Positions 62,126-64,000 of a DNA stretch of 64,000 bases are shown piece after piece (position 1 is the first letter of the stretch; each line of letters starts with the position of its first letter). This stretch comes from Pedobacter psychroterrae (lineage in GTDB: Bacteria > Bacteroidota > Bacteroidia > Sphingobacteriales > Sphingobacteriaceae): assembly GCF_004331695.1 (NCBI RefSeq), contig NZ_SJSL01000001.1, positions 1,302,001 through 1,366,000 of the forward strand, read 5' to 3'. The notes below the pieces were generated by a model. It did not search any database, was not told where the DNA came from, and worked only from the letters and a program-made list of their open reading frames with translations. Made by a program: the position numbers and the translations under genes.

Positions 62126-62899
62126 TTATTGAACTCCCGGACCCATAATCATTTCACTGGAGTCCTCCTCATAAATAGTCTTTCCTGCTGCCTTCATTTC
62201 ATTCAGATATCGTTGCATGAAAGTTGCGTAATAGAGGGATTTTGGGATGGGCGTAAGGGCAGTATTGTCGAGATCACTGATTTTTTCAATTTCAGCAACT
62301 TCTGCCAAGAGAAATAACTTTTTTCTGCTGAATGTGCCCATATAGAAATCCAGCCAGGACTTAGGTTTTTTTAGAATGTCATCAAACCAGACACTATGCT
62401 GGATATAACTGAGCTTTTTCCCTGTTGTGACATTCACTATCCGGTCTTCCATTGGCGTTTTGAAATTGGCGTTTTCTTCCAGATTCAGACGCAGTATGAC
62501 CGGCTTACTGGTCAGTTCAGCAATACGATTAAGTTTTAAAAATATACGTCCAACGGTTTCATTGGCCGGGATAACAAAATTTTTGGAAACAAATTCATAA
62601 TGCGTACCTTCTATAGCCGTTGACGATGGATCAATAGTTAATTTAAAATCCCTGTCTGTTTTCGATGGAAGGCCGGCGGCCCTTACTTGTAGGTAAAACA
62701 CTGAATCTTTTAGTTCTGGCTTTGCATAGCCAAATGATACGATAGAGCTATCATTAACCGGAAGCTGATTAATAGAAACCATGGCAGGCAGGAAATAAAT
62801 ACCGTCTACACCATCATAGGTATTCAGATTTTTTTTGCATGATACAAATGCGGCACAGAATGCCAGCAATGCAACTATTATATATATATATTTCTTCAT
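62126..62899 (-). CDS. DUF4843 lipoprotein
   Basis: 257 residues; lipoprotein signal MKKYIYIIVALLAFCAAFVSCKKN (Cys21). IYFLPAMVSINQLPVNDSSIVSFGYAKPELKDSVFYLQVRAAGLPSKTDRDFKLTIDPSSTAIEGTHYEF and RIFLKLNRIAELTSKPVILRLNLEENANFKTPM are the DUF4843 core, a beta sandwich. These accompany SusD proteins and presumably help bind the imported ligand. Between SusD (13 bases) and the PKD-like lipoprotein (16 bases). Confidence 0.87.
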   Translation of the reverse strand: MKKYIYIIVALLAFCAAFVSCKKNLNTYDGVDGIYFLPAMVSINQLPVNDSSIVSFGYAKPELKDSVFYLQVRAAGLPSKTDRDFKLTIDPSSTAIEGTHYEFVSKNFVIPANETVGRIFLKLNRIAELTSKPVILRLNLEENANFKTPMEDRIVNVTTGKKLSYIQHSVWFDDILKKPKSWLDFYMGTFSRKKLFLLAEVAEIEKISDLDNTALTPIPKSLYYATFMQRYLNEMKAAGKTIYEEDSSEMIMGPGVQ

Positions 62900-62912
62900 G
62901 ATCTGGATCTTA

Positions 62913-64000
62913 TTATCTAGGGGTTAATTCAGACAAAGGCAATGGAACAACATATTTGGTAGCATTCATTGTAATACTGCCGCTTGTCGCTAATGGATTT
63001 GGAATCGTAGCGCTGTTCATCCGTTTGTAATAATAAAAAAGCTGTCCTTCACCAAAAAATTCTTTTTGATATTCTTTTAACAATTCCGTAGTAAGATTAG
63101 CAGTGGGCGGTAAATTTAGCAGGCCCCTATTGTTCCTTACTGTATTTAAATAACCGGCATTTTGCTCACTCTCTGCAGCGATATAATACATTTCACTTAA
63201 CCTAAGCAATGATATCGTTAACCTGTAGTCCAATTTCTTGTCGATGATATCGGCATATTTAAAAAACGTTTTATAAGATTTCCCACCTATGCCGGTAAGC
63301 ATCCAGTTGGGGTTATAACGGTAGTCATTTTCGTTGTTCTCAAATGTTGTTTTCAAACGGGCATCCGATGGGGCCAATATACTTTTGTCCTGTAAATCCG
63401 GAGCAAAGTAGTCCCTGTGTACATCGTAAAGATCAAGCGTTTGCAATCCAAAAAGGATCTCGCCGGTAAATACCCGGTTTGGGTTTATCTTGTCTGATAA
63501 GACCTGTCCTGTGGTGATCCAGGGGAATTTAGTTGCGTTATCGATCACCGATTTAGCCGCTGCCAGAGCGGAGACCTTATCTCCGCGATATAAATAAACT
63601 CTTGCCTGCAATCCCTTTACCGCATAATAATTCAAACGATAATTTCGGTAGGTCAGGTAATTGTAATTTGCCGATTTAATTACGCCAACTTTTTTAATTG
63701 GATCCCCGTTCAACAGTATTTCTGCAGTATTAAGATCAGCTATAACCTTTTGCATGATCTGGTTTGCAGGCAAAATTTCACTAACATCCGTACCTGCGGT
63801 TGTGTAATAAGGGATTGCTGTTTTAGTAGAGTCGGCGGTACGATATACCGGGCCAAACAACCTAAGCATATCGAACTGAAGGAAGGCCCTGAGTGCGTAT
63901 GCCTCTCCTCTGAACAAAGAATCTGTTTGCTTATCCAGTACGCCAGGATAGGCATCCAGGTTTTGGATAAATTTATTGGCATTGACTACATTTATGTACG
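62913..64000 (-). CDS. SusD/RagB-family outer-membrane lipoprotein (N-terminus off the window)
   Basis: The frame is open to the right edge (about 362 codons visible; the signal peptide and first helices are missing). VVNANKFIQNLDAYPGVLDKQTDSLFRGEAYALRAFLQFDMLRLFGPVY is the conserved SusD helix pair; the C-terminus ISLLRLSEMYYIAAESEQNAG, LLKEYQKEFFGEGQLFYYYKRM and KYVVPLPLSELTPR completes the family pattern. Its SusC partner should lie just beyond the window. The operon order (SusD - DUF4843 - PKD-like - TlpA) is typical of FecI/FecR-controlled uptake loci; the ligand is unknown. Confidence 0.9.
   Translation of the reverse strand, partial: YINVVNANKFIQNLDAYPGVLDKQTDSLFRGEAYALRAFLQFDMLRLFGPVYRTADSTKTAIPYYTTAGTDVSEILPANQIMQKVIADLNTAEILLNGDPIKKVGVIKSANYNYLTYRNYRLNYYAVKGLQARVYLYRGDKVSALAAAKSVIDNATKFPWITTGQVLSDKINPNRVFTGEILFGLQTLDLYDVHRDYFAPDLQDKSILAPSDARLKTTFENNENDYRYNPNWMLTGIGGKSYKTFFKYADIIDKKLDYRLTISLLRLSEMYYIAAESEQNAGYLNTVRNNRGLLNLPPTANLTTELLKEYQKEFFGEGQLFYYYKRMNSATIPNPLATSGSITMNATKYVVPLPLSELTPR

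Overview
The window looks like chromosomal DNA of a Bacteroidota bacterium of the Pedobacter/Sphingobacteriaceae kind. The grounds are SusC/SusD outer-membrane pairs, a hybrid two-component sugar sensor, many 'SCKK'-type lipoproteins, TlpA-family thioredoxins, DUF4843/DUF4625/DUF1501/DUF1800 proteins, and several promoters of the TTG-N18-20-TAnnTTTG type typical of the phylum. The genus is inference. I found no rRNA, no intact tRNA, no CRISPR array and no complete insertion sequence or integrase.

Layout, left to right. 0-13 kb: a VWA - MoxR-type ATPase - metallophosphoesterase operon (the last gene is cut by the left edge), a JmjC-like cupin, a cysteine-less thioredoxin-fold/TPR protein, a DUF1800-DUF1501 secreted pair, a DUF3472 protein, a small membrane protein, hemW and a YdeI-family protein. 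13-16 kb: a vitamin-B12-dependent ribonucleotide reductase behind a promoter flanked by a 12-bp inverted repeat. 16-28 kb: a compact fructan utilisation locus, with one operon (sugar porter, PfkB kinase, SusC, SusD, GH32 hydrolase) and a divergent hybrid two-component regulator carrying a periplasmic sugar-binding domain. 28-33 kb: a divergent HxlR regulator/NmrA oxidoreductase pair, then a Fur-family (probably Zur) regulator facing a small His/Cys-rich protein, a ZnuD-like TonB receptor and two His-containing DUF4625 lipoproteins. A 19-bp palindrome between them overlaps the regulator's own promoter; I read this as a zinc acquisition locus.

33-46 kb is accessory and partly decayed. It has a possible structured RNA, a RhuM-Fic gene split by a +1 frameshift in a T5 run, an SGNH hydrolase with a 1159-residue PVC-type cytochrome-domain protein, a nearly gene-free stretch with phased 10- and 11-bp tandem repeats and a tRNA-3'-end-like sequence, a truncated DUF6266 gene, a chimeric cNMP/DUF1963 reading frame, and a HipB-HipA toxin-antitoxin pair with four operator copies. 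It reads like a scar of repeated integration and deletion.

46-64 kb: DNA glycosylase Tag, a TlpA lipoprotein, DinB with a GH140-type glycosidase, an uncharacterised secreted protein, a DUF1549/DUF1553 - DUF1501 - triple-hydrolase operon (with an apparently dead first domain), NfeD with an SPFH protein, a two-lobe aspartyl protease, and a nutrient-uptake operon (SusD, DUF4843, PKD-like lipoprotein, TlpA) that runs off the right edge. Taken together the window mostly encodes uptake and breakdown of polymers, plus metal and redox handling. Functions are from motif reading only; no database search was run.
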